From assembly GCA_963726575.1 (NCBI GenBank), contig CAVSCR010000007.1, forward strand, positions 620,001-684,000: DNA of 64,000 bases, given 5' to 3'. This document shows, piece by piece, positions 44,671 through 52,602 of the stretch. Numbering within the stretch: the first letter of the stretch is position 1; each line of letters starts with the position of its first letter. Source of the stretch: CAVSCR01 sp963726575. Lineage in GTDB: Bacteria; Actinomycetota; Actinomycetes; JAHEKZ01. Both the position numbers and the translations under genes were made by a program. A model generated the notes under the pieces. It saw nothing but the letters and a program-made list of their open reading frames with translations, did not search any database and was not told the DNA's origin.

Positions 44671-46019
44671 AGACCCAACCGCCTGGCGAGGTCGGAGGTG
44701 AGTCTCCGGTTCGGGTCGACGCGGTCGCGAACCGTGCCGAATTCCTCGACGCCTGGGTACATCGACTTCAGTAGCTCGGGGCTCAGCCGGCCATCCTTGG
44801 CCAGGTACACCGCCCCGTTCGCTTGAACGACAAGACGGTCGAGGCGGTCAAGGACGTGGGCGAGGTCGCGGGCGTTCGCTGCGAGGTCCACAGCGAGGGT
44901 CCAGCCCTGTCGTGGAAAGGACAGCGGGCCGGAGTCGCCAGGCCCGAATCGCTTCAGCACCGCCAGGAACGACGGTGCGTGCGCTCGGCGCAACAAATCC
45001 AGCGCCGAGCGGACGGTCTCAGATCGATCCAGCGGGACGACGAACTGGTACTGCACGAATCCCCGACGCCCATAAGCCCGGTTCCAGTGTCGGATCCCGT
45101 CCAGAGGGTGGAAGAAGGTCGACAACTTCTGGGGCTCAGCCGACCGCAGCCGTGGGGCTCTTCGGTACCAAGCTTCGTTGAACGCCCTCACGGACAACGG
45201 GTTGAGCAGGCCACCGGGCAGATGTCGGGGCATGGTCAGTCGCGGGGTCGGCGCGTACCCAGCTGGGTCAACCGATCCTGGGACGGCATCAGCTGGGGCA
45301 TGGTCGCCTTTGGTGATGACGCCGCGCCCGAAATGCCGTCCGCCGGCCAGACAGTCCACCCACGCAACCGAGTACCGCGACGAGCGGTCTGCGTCGGTCA
45401 AGGCGTCCAACAGGGAGTCGAGGTCGCCCAGCCGTTCGGTGTCCACGAGCATCCACGCAGTGGTCACCCGGATCAGACGCAGGGTCATCGCCACGATGAC
45501 ACCGGTCAGCCCCAGCCCCCCGGCCGTGGCCCAGAACAGCTCCGGGTCGAGGTCCGGAGAGACCCGGCGCATGCTGCCGTCCGGGAGCACGAGCTCGACG
45601 GATCTGACATGGACGGCGAAAGAGCCGTCGCGGTGGTGGTTCTTGCCGTGGATGTCCGCCGCCAGCGCCCCCCCGAGGGTGACGTACCGGGTGCCTGGGG
45701 TAACCGGCACGAACCAACCCCGCGGCACCAGCAAGCGCAGCAGCGTGTCCAGACTGAGCCCGGCCTCGGCCGTCACTTCCCCGGCATCTTCGTCGAAGGC
45801 CACGATCCGGTTCAAGCCGGTGAGATCGATCACCGTGCCGCCGGCGTTCTGGGCGGCATCGCCGTAAGAGCGGCCCAACCCTCGCGCGAGGCTCCCACGT
45901 CCGTCGGCCGCCACAACTGCGGCCGATACGTCGTCCACCGAGGTGGGCCGGACGACGGTTGCCGCGGTCGCCGCGGTCCGCCCCCAGCCGCTCAGCAGAA
46001 CCGGCACGGGGTCAGACAC
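44667..46019 (-). CDS. dprE1: Decaprenylphosphoryl-ribose 2'-oxidase (DprE1-like flavoprotein)
   Basis: This FAD-linked oxidase oxidises the 2'-hydroxyl of polyprenyl-phosphoryl-ribose. RGLGRSYGDAAQNAGGTVIDLT and PGTRYVTLGGALAADIHGKNHH form the FAD-binding domain. FHPLDGIRHWNRAYGRRGFVQYQFVVP and LKRFGPGDSGPLSFPRQGW belong to the substrate domain, and AKDGRLSPELLKSMYP closes it. All align in order with mycobacterial DprE1. The position equivalent to Cys387, the covalent target of benzothiazinones, is Ala here (GWTLAVD versus GWNICVD). GTG 46019 overlaps the ubiA 3' end by 8 bases. Confidence 0.92.
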   Translation of the reverse strand: MSDPVPVLLSGWGRTAATAATVVRPTSVDDVSAAVVAADGRGSLARGLGRSYGDAAQNAGGTVIDLTGLNRIVAFDEDAGEVTAEAGLSLDTLLRLLVPRGWFVPVTPGTRYVTLGGALAADIHGKNHHRDGSFAVHVRSVELVLPDGSMRRVSPDLDPELFWATAGGLGLTGVIVAMTLRLIRVTTAWMLVDTERLGDLDSLLDALTDADRSSRYSVAWVDCLAGGRHFGRGVITKGDHAPADAVPGSVDPAGYAPTPRLTMPRHLPGGLLNPLSVRAFNEAWYRRAPRLRSAEPQKLSTFFHPLDGIRHWNRAYGRRGFVQYQFVVPLDRSETVRSALDLLRRAHAPSFLAVLKRFGPGDSGPLSFPRQGWTLAVDLAANARDLAHVLDRLDRLVVQANGAVYLAKDGRLSPELLKSMYPGVEEFGTVRDRVDPNRRLTSDLARRLGL

Positions 46020-46911
46020 TGAAGGCTCCCAGCCCGAAGCTCACCAGCCAAAGGACGGCCAGGACCTGCAATACGCGGTCGGAACGCATGATCTTCTCTG
46101 GGTCGCCGGCCTGGCCCTTGTCGATGTCGACCGCATAGCGCAGGAGCGCCAAGACGAACGGAGCCACGGAGATCGGCCCCCAGGCAATCGGCGCGTCTCG
46201 GTCGCCGACCTGGAAGGCCCACAGGCAGTACGTCATGATCGTGATCCCTGACGAGACGCTCCAGACGTATCGCAGGTAATCCGGTGTGTAGCCGTCCAGC
46301 GATGGTCGGGCACCCGCATCGGGGAGGCTGACCAGTTCGGAGTAGCGCTTACCGGAAACGATGAACAACGAGCCGAATGCTGCAACGAGCAAGAACCACT
46401 GTGACAGTGGAATCTGCGAGGCCAGGCCGCCCGCCACGGCCCGCAGTAGGAACCCGCTGCTGATGATGGCGAGGTCGATGACCGGCTGGTGCTTCAGCGC
46501 CAGGGAGTAGGAGACGGTCAGCCCTAGGTATACCGCGAGGACCGCAACCAGGCCGGCGGTCGAGGCGACTGCGGCGATCCCGAGGGCCGCGACGGCAAGG
46601 CCCGCCGCAACGACCAGCGCCGTCCGGGGTGACACCCGTCCTGATGCCAACGGGCGCAGGCACTTGGTCGGGTGCCGGCGGTCCGCATCGACGTCGGCCA
46701 GGTCGTTGACCAGGTACCCGGCGCTGGCCGCAAGGCAGAAGCAGACAAAAGCGATGGCCGTCGCCACCGCCACCGAGGGGACGAACAGCTTGCCAGCCGC
46801 CAACGGCGCAGCTGCCACGAGCACGTTCTTGACCCATTGACCGGGTCGCAGCGCGGCGACGAGGCCACCAGACGTACGGCCGGCCACTCGGGCGCTGGGC
46901 ATGGTCAGCAT
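46012..46911 (-). CDS. ubiA: UbiA prenyltransferase, decaprenyl-phosphate phosphoribosyltransferase-like
   Basis: This membrane enzyme transfers 5-phosphoribose from PRPP to decaprenyl phosphate, the first step of DPA synthesis. The first Asp motif NDLADVDADRRHPTK, the RPGQWVKNVLV start, LKHQPVIDLAIISSGFLLRAVAGG and PLSQWFLLVAAFGSLFIVSGKRYSEL align with mycobacterial Rv3806c. About nine membrane helices are expected. The start is ATG 46911 or 46902. It is co-directional with dprE1, dprE2 and both glycosidase-like genes. Confidence 0.92.
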   Translation of the reverse strand: MLTMPSARVAGRTSGGLVAALRPGQWVKNVLVAAAPLAAGKLFVPSVAVATAIAFVCFCLAASAGYLVNDLADVDADRRHPTKCLRPLASGRVSPRTALVVAAGLAVAALGIAAVASTAGLVAVLAVYLGLTVSYSLALKHQPVIDLAIISSGFLLRAVAGGLASQIPLSQWFLLVAAFGSLFIVSGKRYSELVSLPDAGARPSLDGYTPDYLRYVWSVSSGITIMTYCLWAFQVGDRDAPIAWGPISVAPFVLALLRYAVDIDKGQAGDPEKIMRSDRVLQVLAVLWLVSFGLGAFSV

Positions 46912-46927
46912 CGTCTGCGGCCGTACG

Positions 46928-48172
46928 TCAGCGGGCGTAGACCGCGAAGAAGTCGCGGCTGGTCGGGGTGAAGTAGCGGTTCACCGGCCGCTGGAACTGG
47001 ACCAACTTGTGCGGCACCGGTGCTGTCGGTGTGGACCCGGGGGTGTACCACATGTAGGAGATCCAGGCGACGTTGATGTCCAGCTGCATCGCCCGCACCG
47101 CGCCTGCCCGTTGCAGGAGCGTGGCGAGGCTGTGCACCGACAAGGCGTCACCCGCCACGTAGACCAGGTCACCCGACTTGGTCACCCCCAGCCCGGAGCG
47201 CCACACGTAATACGCACCGCTGATGGTTGCCCCCCAACTCGACTGGACGTTGCTGTCCAGATTCGGTGCCAACTTGCCGTTGTCGACGAGCAGTTTCAGG
47301 CTCTGTCGGACCGAGACCACGTCCGGCCCGAGGTGCAAGCTGCCACCCCAGGCGCCGACGTCGACATGGCCGTCGCGGTAGATCACCACCGACGCCGCAC
47401 CCGGCGTCAAGGTCCCAACGGTGTGACCGTCGGCGTAGTACCCGCCGCGCGCGTCCTTGATCTTGAACCCGCTGTTGAAGGTGGCCACGAGCCCAGGTCG
47501 TGCCGCGGGTGCCACGGTGTCGGGCTGGGACCACAGGTTCAGGTTGGCTGGGTCCTCCCAGCCGGGGTGCTGCACGTACCGCAGCAGCTTTCCGCTCATC
47601 CACGCGACACCGGCCAGGTAGGACGTGTGGACCGCGTCCGGTCGCAGGTAGGCAACCTGAACGGCTGGCTGCCCGTGCACGTCCACTACCGTGCGGAACA
47701 CGCCTTCCCCGGGCAGGGCCGGTCCGGCGATCGGTCGTAGTGGTGAGTGGACCGCGATCGTCACCCCAGCTGGGGTCTTGGCTCGGGCCTTCACGGCTCC
47801 CACTTCAAGCCCCGCTCCGGACAGCACGCTCGCGTCGGGCGACCCACCGACACGGGGCGGGTTCAGCCGGTACTGCAGAGTCTCAGCGGCGGTGACGAGG
47901 ACGCCCAGCCGGTGGTCTCGGCCCCACTCCGCCACCCGCGCCGCGACACTGTCGGTGCCCGGAGCCGTCAGTGCCCGCCCCAGCGACCAGCCGACGATCA
48001 GGAACGCGAACAGCACAGCCAAGGCTGAGTACCGAAGAACTCGACGGAGGGTACGCCGGTTGCGCGGTGCCGGTGTCGTCGCCTGCGGCGACACCGCCAC
48101 GGCGACGTTCTGTGCTTCGTCGGTGGTCAGGACCATTTCCTTCCGGCGCGCCTGCCTCTGCTCGTGACGCAC
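46928..48172 (-). CDS. Membrane-anchored phosphodiester-glycosidase-like protein
   Basis: A basic cytoplasmic start and one transmembrane helix (YSALAVLFAFLIVGWSLG, residues about 48-65) are followed by an extracytoplasmic NAGPA/phosphodiester-glycosidase-like domain. VATFNSGFKIKDARGGYYADG, VGAWGGSLHLGPDVVSVRQSLK, MQLDINVAWISYMWYTPGS and SRDFFAVYAR correspond one-to-one to blocks in the lipoprotein at 42951-43868. The start is GTG 48172, or ATG 48136, which follows GGAAGGAA at very short spacing. It heads the ubiA-dprE1-dprE2 run. The likely target is a sugar-1-phosphodiester, but catalytic activity is unproven. Confidence 0.8.
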   Translation of the reverse strand: MRHEQRQARRKEMVLTTDEAQNVAVAVSPQATTPAPRNRRTLRRVLRYSALAVLFAFLIVGWSLGRALTAPGTDSVAARVAEWGRDHRLGVLVTAAETLQYRLNPPRVGGSPDASVLSGAGLEVGAVKARAKTPAGVTIAVHSPLRPIAGPALPGEGVFRTVVDVHGQPAVQVAYLRPDAVHTSYLAGVAWMSGKLLRYVQHPGWEDPANLNLWSQPDTVAPAARPGLVATFNSGFKIKDARGGYYADGHTVGTLTPGAASVVIYRDGHVDVGAWGGSLHLGPDVVSVRQSLKLLVDNGKLAPNLDSNVQSSWGATISGAYYVWRSGLGVTKSGDLVYVAGDALSVHSLATLLQRAGAVRAMQLDINVAWISYMWYTPGSTPTAPVPHKLVQFQRPVNRYFTPTSRDFFAVYAR

Positions 48173-48284
48173 GGGTCACGCTCTGCTCGTCCTGTTCGTC
48201 AGCCGCGAGTCGCGCCGCCCGACGAAGGGTTGCTGGGCCAGTCTTGGCGGAGACACCTGTGCGATTCACCACGAAGATGCTGTG

Positions 48285-48321
48285 CGGTTCCTGTGAACCG
48301 GCGAGGACGTCCGTGGACGTC
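48285..48321. promoter_or_regulatory. Two adjacent palindromes upstream of the DPA operon
   Basis: CGGTTC/GAACCG with a CTGT loop (48285-48300) and GACGTCC/GGACGTC with a 2-base spacer (48306-48321) lie in the 186-base gap between the alpha/beta hydrolase and the glycosidase-like gene. They could terminate the hydrolase transcript or serve as operators for the operon that starts at 48172. Confidence 0.5.
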
Positions 48322-48358
48322 AGGGGCCCAGGATCCACTCGTTCGGGTCGGTCAACCG

Positions 48359-49300
48359 TCAGCGACAGTTCGCGTTGTGCGTGCGCCACACGGCGCGACA
48401 ACGCAGGGTCGCACCCGTCCGTACAGCGACAACCAGCTCACGAACGGCTTCGACGACCGCGCCTGGGTTGTCCTGCTGGAGCACGTGCCCCGAGTGGGCA
48501 ATGACCTGGATCGAGTCGGCGGACAAAGCCAAGTTGCGCTGCTGCTGCCGGCGCCACAGGCGGATCATCCAGCGAGGCTGGCCGTATGTCGGCCCGCCCA
48601 GGTGGTCCTCCCCAGGATTCGAGGCGCTGAGCACCAGCAAGGGGAGCCGCCCCATCCGGGGGCCTCCGCCAGTGGCCCTAGAGCTCGCAACCATGTCCAC
48701 CTTGTGCCCCGCCTCGACCCAGTAGCGACCGGTCGTCGGGTCACCGGGCGTGACACTCTCGGCTAGCAGCACGCCACGCACGCGTTGGCGGAAGTCGTGG
48801 ACGAAGGCCCGAGCGATCAGGCCCCCGAACGAATGGCCGACGACGATGAATGGCGGCTCCTGCGCGGCGGCCCGCAGCAACGCCCGCAGCTCTTCGGCGT
48901 AGCGCCCGGCATCGAGCACTTGCTGGCTGTTGGGGCGGGCGGGACTGCGGCCCAGTCCCGGACGGTCGTAGATGCACGTCCTTGTCAGCCGTCGAATTGA
49001 TGGCAGCACGGCAGACCAGGATCGTGCCGTTGCCCCCAGCCCCGGGATGACGACGACCGTTACGCGTCCGTTCCCCTGACAGTGCACCCACTGGCGAACT
49101 CCAGCAGCAGCGAACACGCCGGCCACCGTCGGACGGGCGTGCCCGACTTTTCGCGAGCGGCCGACCTGCTGGGTCAACCGTGGATGAGCGATCGCGCTGT
49201 GCACCGCAGGTGTTCTGGGCGCTGTTGCACAAGCTGAAGCGAGCGCGACGGTCACAACAGCGCAACTCACTCCCGCGAACATCGAACGCGACCATGCCAT
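48359..49300 (-). CDS. Exported alpha/beta hydrolase
   Basis: This alpha/beta-hydrolase fold protein has oxyanion VVVIPGLGATARSWSAVLP, nucleophile Ser in VVGHSFGGLIARAF, a downstream acid and the terminal His in IAHSGHVLQQDNP. ATG 49300 (or 49282) opens a signal-peptide-like segment (FAGVSCAVVTVALASACA) ending near a Cys, so export and possibly lipidation are likely. The upstream frame reads through non-coding sequence. It is co-directional with the DPA cassette but separated by 186 bases, and divergent from the PAP2 gene. It could be an esterase or thioesterase of the cell envelope. Confidence 0.8.
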   Translation of the reverse strand: MAWSRSMFAGVSCAVVTVALASACATAPRTPAVHSAIAHPRLTQQVGRSRKVGHARPTVAGVFAAAGVRQWVHCQGNGRVTVVVIPGLGATARSWSAVLPSIRRLTRTCIYDRPGLGRSPARPNSQQVLDAGRYAEELRALLRAAAQEPPFIVVGHSFGGLIARAFVHDFRQRVRGVLLAESVTPGDPTTGRYWVEAGHKVDMVASSRATGGGPRMGRLPLLVLSASNPGEDHLGGPTYGQPRWMIRLWRRQQQRNLALSADSIQVIAHSGHVLQQDNPGAVVEAVRELVVAVRTGATLRCRAVWRTHNANCR

Positions 49301-49366
49301 CGCGACCGAGGGTACCCACCCGACTCTGTTCCAGCGCGCAGCAGCCGATGGAGCCATCGGTAGCCT

Positions 49367-49993
49367 GTGGCGGTGCCAGCGACCTCGTCGAGCCTTGGGC
49401 CGTGGACACACATCGTGACCGGCACAGTGGCTCTGGGTGTCTTGCTGATCACTGGCCAGGTGGCGCGCCGGGGTACTCCGAAGTGGGAAGAAGAAGCGTT
49501 CCACCGCCTGCATGCGGTGCCACGCTGGGCCGAAGTCGGACTGTCGGTCCCGATGCAAGCTGGCCGGTCCTTCGCACCCCCGGTCTGGGCGTGCGCTGCG
49601 CGTCGAGCTGGACTGCCGGTGCAGACGTGCGCGGGAATGCTCGGCACCGGATGGGCCGCCTGGTGGGCGGCCGAGGGCGTCAAGCGAGTAGTGCGGCGCG
49701 GACGACCAACCGCCGAGCTACCGGAAGGCAGAGTTCGCCCTACTGCAGCAAGCTCCGGGCTCGGCTACGTGTCCGGCCACTCCGCGGTCAGCGCCGCGTG
49801 CGCCACCGTGTGGCTCCCCAACGCTGCCTTGCCGGGCCGGCTCGCCGTCGTGGTCCTGGCGTCGGTGGTGGGCGGGTCGCGGGCCGCCGTCGGCTCCCAC
49901 CTCCCGTTGGATGTCGTCGGCGGCTGGGCGCTGGGTGTGCTCCTGGGCAGCGGATGGAACGCCGCCGCCGACCTGGCACGGCACGCCGGCTGA
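49367..49993 (+). CDS. PAP2-family membrane phosphatase
   Basis: This integral membrane acid phosphatase has all three PAP2 motifs: KRVVRRGRP (KxxxxxxRP), GYVSGHSAVSA (SGH) and GGSRAAVGSHLPLDVVGG (SRxxxxxHxxxD). In mycobacteria Rv3807c, a PAP2 protein beside ubiA, is the proposed phosphatase for decaprenyl-phosphoryl-5-phosphoribose, and this gene is well placed for the same step. GTG 49367 is the start, and a second GTG lies 6 bases later. It is divergent from the hydrolase, with 66 bases between starts. Confidence 0.87.
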   Translation: MAVPATSSSLGPWTHIVTGTVALGVLLITGQVARRGTPKWEEEAFHRLHAVPRWAEVGLSVPMQAGRSFAPPVWACAARRAGLPVQTCAGMLGTGWAAWWAAEGVKRVVRRGRPTAELPEGRVRPTAASSGLGYVSGHSAVSAACATVWLPNAALPGRLAVVVLASVVGGSRAAVGSHLPLDVVGGWALGVLLGSGWNAAADLARHAG

Positions 49994-50252
49994 CCAATCG
50001 CCCTTGCACTCAGAGGTCGCCCCTCGCGGGGCCTGACGACACACGACACCCGGCGTTGATGCTCGATCCCTTGGTGCTGTCAGCTTTCGGCTGACCCCAT
50101 GCGGACACCTCAGGCGGCCGGATCAACTCGACCTCACGACCGGCTATGACGACCCCGTCCTCCGGTAGGACGCAGTCTCGATCGCGAGTCGCTTGCGTCC
50201 CCGAACGCTAGCCCCGTGGGCCGCGCGTCGCACCGCCTCCTAGCGGTCTGTC
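49994..50252. other. Gene-free spacer before the TetR-controlled module
   Basis: I see no coding frame with protein-like composition. The stretch GGTCGCCCCTCGCGGGGCC near 50022 can form a short hairpin after the PAP2 gene and may end its transcript. The remainder looks featureless up to the promoter at 50253. Confidence 0.4.
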
Positions 50253-50294
50253 TTGACAGGATTACTGAGTTAGCTCATTATTGAGCGCACTCAG
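50253..50294 (+). promoter_or_regulatory. Promoter with overlapping TetR-type operator
   Basis: The -35 TTGACA (50253-50258) and -10 CATTAT (50276-50281) are 17 bases apart. Over the -10 lies a 30-bp dyad (50265-50294). Its outer arms CTGAGT and ACTCAG and inner arms GCTCA and TGAGC are exact complements, with 2 mismatched pairs between them and TTAT in the middle. It sits 35 bases before the oxidoreductase start. The TetR gene 2.3 kb downstream in the same direction is the obvious candidate ligand-binding repressor. Confidence 0.75.
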
Positions 50295-50329
50295 GAAATC
50301 GGACAGACGGCTGGAAGGGATCGGCGACC

Positions 50330-51327
50330 ATGCGGGCGTTCGTCGTCAAGAAGTACAACGGCCCGCTGCAGGAGGCGGACGTCCCCGAGCCCAGCGTGGG
50401 GGAGCGGGATGTGCTCGTGCAGGTGCAGGCTGCGGGTCTGAACATGCTGGATGAGAAGATCCGGGCGGGTGAGTTCAAGCAGATCCTGCCGTACAAGCTT
50501 CCGGTGATCCTTGGCAACGACCTCGCCGGCACCGTCATCCAAGTCGGTTCCAGGGTGGGCGGGTTCGCGCCAGGTGACCAGGTCTACGCCCGGGTGGACC
50601 AGGACCGCATCGGCACGTTCGCCGAGCGTATTGCCGTCGCCGAGGCGGACCTGGCGCTCAAGCCAGCGTCGATCAGCATGGAAGAGGCCGGAGCGCTGCC
50701 GCTGGTCGCCCTGACTGCCTGGCAGGCACTCGTCGAACGCGGCCAGGTGCAGCCCGGTCAGAAGGTCCTCATCCAGGCCGGCGCAGGCGGGGTCGGGTCT
50801 ATCGCGATCCAGCTCGCCAAGCACCTCGGCGCGAGGGTCGCGACCACGGCGAGCGGGGCCAACGCGGACTTCGTTCGCAAGCTGGGCGCCGACACCGTCA
50901 TCGACTACCGGACCCAGGACTTCGAACTCCTCCTGACCGGGTACGACCTGGTGTTGGACAGCCTGGGAGGCAAGAACCTCGAGAAGTCTTTGCGCGTGCT
51001 GAAGCGCGGAGGTACGGCCATCGGCATCGGCGGGCCCCCGGACCCGGCGTTCGCGCGCGAAGCCAGGTCTGAATCCCTTGCTGCGCCTGGTCATCACAGG
51101 GCTCAGTGGCAAGATCCGGCGACAGGCGAAGCAAGCTCGGCGTGACGTATGAGTTCCTGTTCATGCGCGCGAGCGGCGACCAGCTCCGCCAGATCAGCGC
51201 CCTCATCGACAACGGCACGCTGCGTCCCATCGTCGGACGAGTCGTCCCCTTCGACCAGACCATCCAGGCCCTCCAGGCTCTGGACAAGGGCGGCATCCGC
51301 GGCAAAGCAGTCATCAGCAACCCCTGA
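50330..51327 (+). pseudogene. Zinc-type alcohol dehydrogenase/quinone oxidoreductase, two frameshifts
   Basis: This MDR-superfamily NADP(H) oxidoreductase opens with MRAFVVKKYNGPLQEADVPEP and has the nucleotide loop AGAGGVGSIAIQLAKHLGA. Without frameshifts it would be about 331 residues. The first frame fails after FAREA near 51065, where a one-base excess shifts to LNPLLRLVITGLSGKIRRQAK. A second one-base excess near 51132 shifts to KLGVTYEFLFMRASGDQLRQ, which ends at 51327. The cofactor and C-terminal parts remain well conserved in sequence, so loss is recent or these are sequence errors. It is the first gene behind the TetR-type promoter. Confidence 0.85.
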
Positions 51328-51365
51328 ACCCCCGCACGTGCGACCCGTACTCGTCAGAGCATCAA

Positions 51366-51376
51366 TGAGTCACTCA
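51366..51376. promoter_or_regulatory. Second GAGT-type palindrome before the alpha/beta hydrolase
   Basis: TGAGT-C-ACTCA is an 11-bp perfect dyad, 15 bases before the GGAGA... ATG of the hydrolase. It shares the GAGT/ACTC core with the outer arms of the operator at 50265-50294, which suggests a second binding site for the same regulator. Confidence 0.45.
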
Positions 51377-51391
51377 CACAGGAGAACTGTT

Positions 51392-52258
51392 ATGAGCACG
51401 CCCAGCACCTCGAACGAACCCGTCATCACCTCGTACACGAAGGCACCGACCCTCACGGTCACCGCCGGCGGCGTCACCTACGCCTACCGCGAGCTGGGAC
51501 CCAAGGGCGGCATCCCGGTCGTCTTCTTCGTCCACCTCGCCGCGACCCTGGACAACTGGGACCCGCGCATCATCGACCCGATCGCGAAGAACCACCACGT
51601 CATCGCCTTCGACAACCGCGGCGTCGGCGCCTCCACCGGCCACGTGCCCGACACCGTCGAGGCGATGGCTGAGGACGCCTACATCTTCGTCAAGGCGCTC
51701 GGCTTCGACAAGATCGACATCTTCTCGTTCTCCCTCGGCGGCATGGTCGCCCAGGCGCTGGTGGTCTCCCACCCCGACCTGGTCCGCAAGCTCGTCCTGA
51801 CCGGCACCGGCCCCAGGGGCGGCAAGGACATGGACAAGGTCGCCGGTACCACCTACTACGACATCGTCCGGGCGACCCTGACCCGATCCGACCCGAAGGA
51901 GTTCCTGTTCTTCAACCGCAACCCCACCGGCAAACCCGCCGGGAAGGCGTTCGTGCAGCGCCTCAAGGAGCGGACCGTGGACCGCGACGCCAAGATCAAG
52001 ACCAAGGCATTCCAGACCCAGCTGAAGGCGATCAAGAAGTGGGGCCGCGGCACACCGGCCAACCTGACGCAGATCACCCAGCCCACCCTGATCGCCAACG
52101 GCGACCACGACCGGATGGTGCCCTCAGTCCTCTCCGAGGACCTGCACCGTCGCATCAAGGGTTCCGAGCTGATCATCTACCCCGACTCCGGGCACGGCGC
52201 CATCTTCCAGTTCCACGACAAGTTCGCCCCCGTCGCCGTCGAGTTCCTCGCCCGCTGA
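51392..52258 (+). CDS. Alpha/beta hydrolase
   Basis: This intact alpha/beta-hydrolase of 288 residues has oxyanion region VVFFVHLAATLDNWDPR, FDNRGVGAS, nucleophile Ser in IFSFSLGGMVAQAL, acid in IANGDHDRMVP and His in YPDSGHGAIFQFHD. ATG 51392 follows a GGAGAA site. Its sequence resembles the chloroperoxidase/haloperoxidase-like esterases often found in TetR-controlled detoxification operons next to quinone-type oxidoreductases, as here. The substrate is unknown. Confidence 0.88.
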   Translation: MSTPSTSNEPVITSYTKAPTLTVTAGGVTYAYRELGPKGGIPVVFFVHLAATLDNWDPRIIDPIAKNHHVIAFDNRGVGASTGHVPDTVEAMAEDAYIFVKALGFDKIDIFSFSLGGMVAQALVVSHPDLVRKLVLTGTGPRGGKDMDKVAGTTYYDIVRATLTRSDPKEFLFFNRNPTGKPAGKAFVQRLKERTVDRDAKIKTKAFQTQLKAIKKWGRGTPANLTQITQPTLIANGDHDRMVPSVLSEDLHRRIKGSELIIYPDSGHGAIFQFHDKFAPVAVEFLAR

Positions 52259-52302
52259 CCCTTACCGCACGGACCAAAGCAGGAACACCCCGAACGTCGC
52301 GT

Positions 52303-52571
52303 ATGACAACCCACCGACCAGCGCTTCCACGCCTCACTCGTCCTCGGCTTCGCGGATCCTTCGGCACGAGCAGCGTTCTTCGGAAGCCCGGGGGCCCGAG
52401 CGACTGTCGGGGATGCTGGCGCCGTCCGCCTCCGAGATCCACGCCTACGACGTATCCGAGGCCTTGCCTTACGTGAAGGACGGCGCAGTGCTCTCGAGCT
52501 ATCAGGCCCAGATCGACATGGTCACCAGTGCCCAGCTGGCGCCGCGCGATCCTGACTACGCTCATGACTGA
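52303..52571 (+). pseudogene. Small gene remnant with one or two frameshifts
   Basis: Protein-like sequence in two frames can be joined: RFHASLVLGFADPSARAAFFGSPG, then PERLSGMLAPSASEIHAYDVSEALPYVKDG and on to a stop at 52571. Removing one G from the run GGGGG at 52390-52394 joins them. The ATG at 52303 would need a further one-base deletion near 52318 to enter the same frame. The product, about 88 residues, looks like a small alpha/beta-barrel protein (EthD/monooxygenase type), but I do not recognise it firmly. It lies between the hydrolase and TetR genes. Confidence 0.6.
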
Positions 52572-52602
52572 ACATGGTCAGCGTCTCTCCCTAAGGACAG
52601 GC

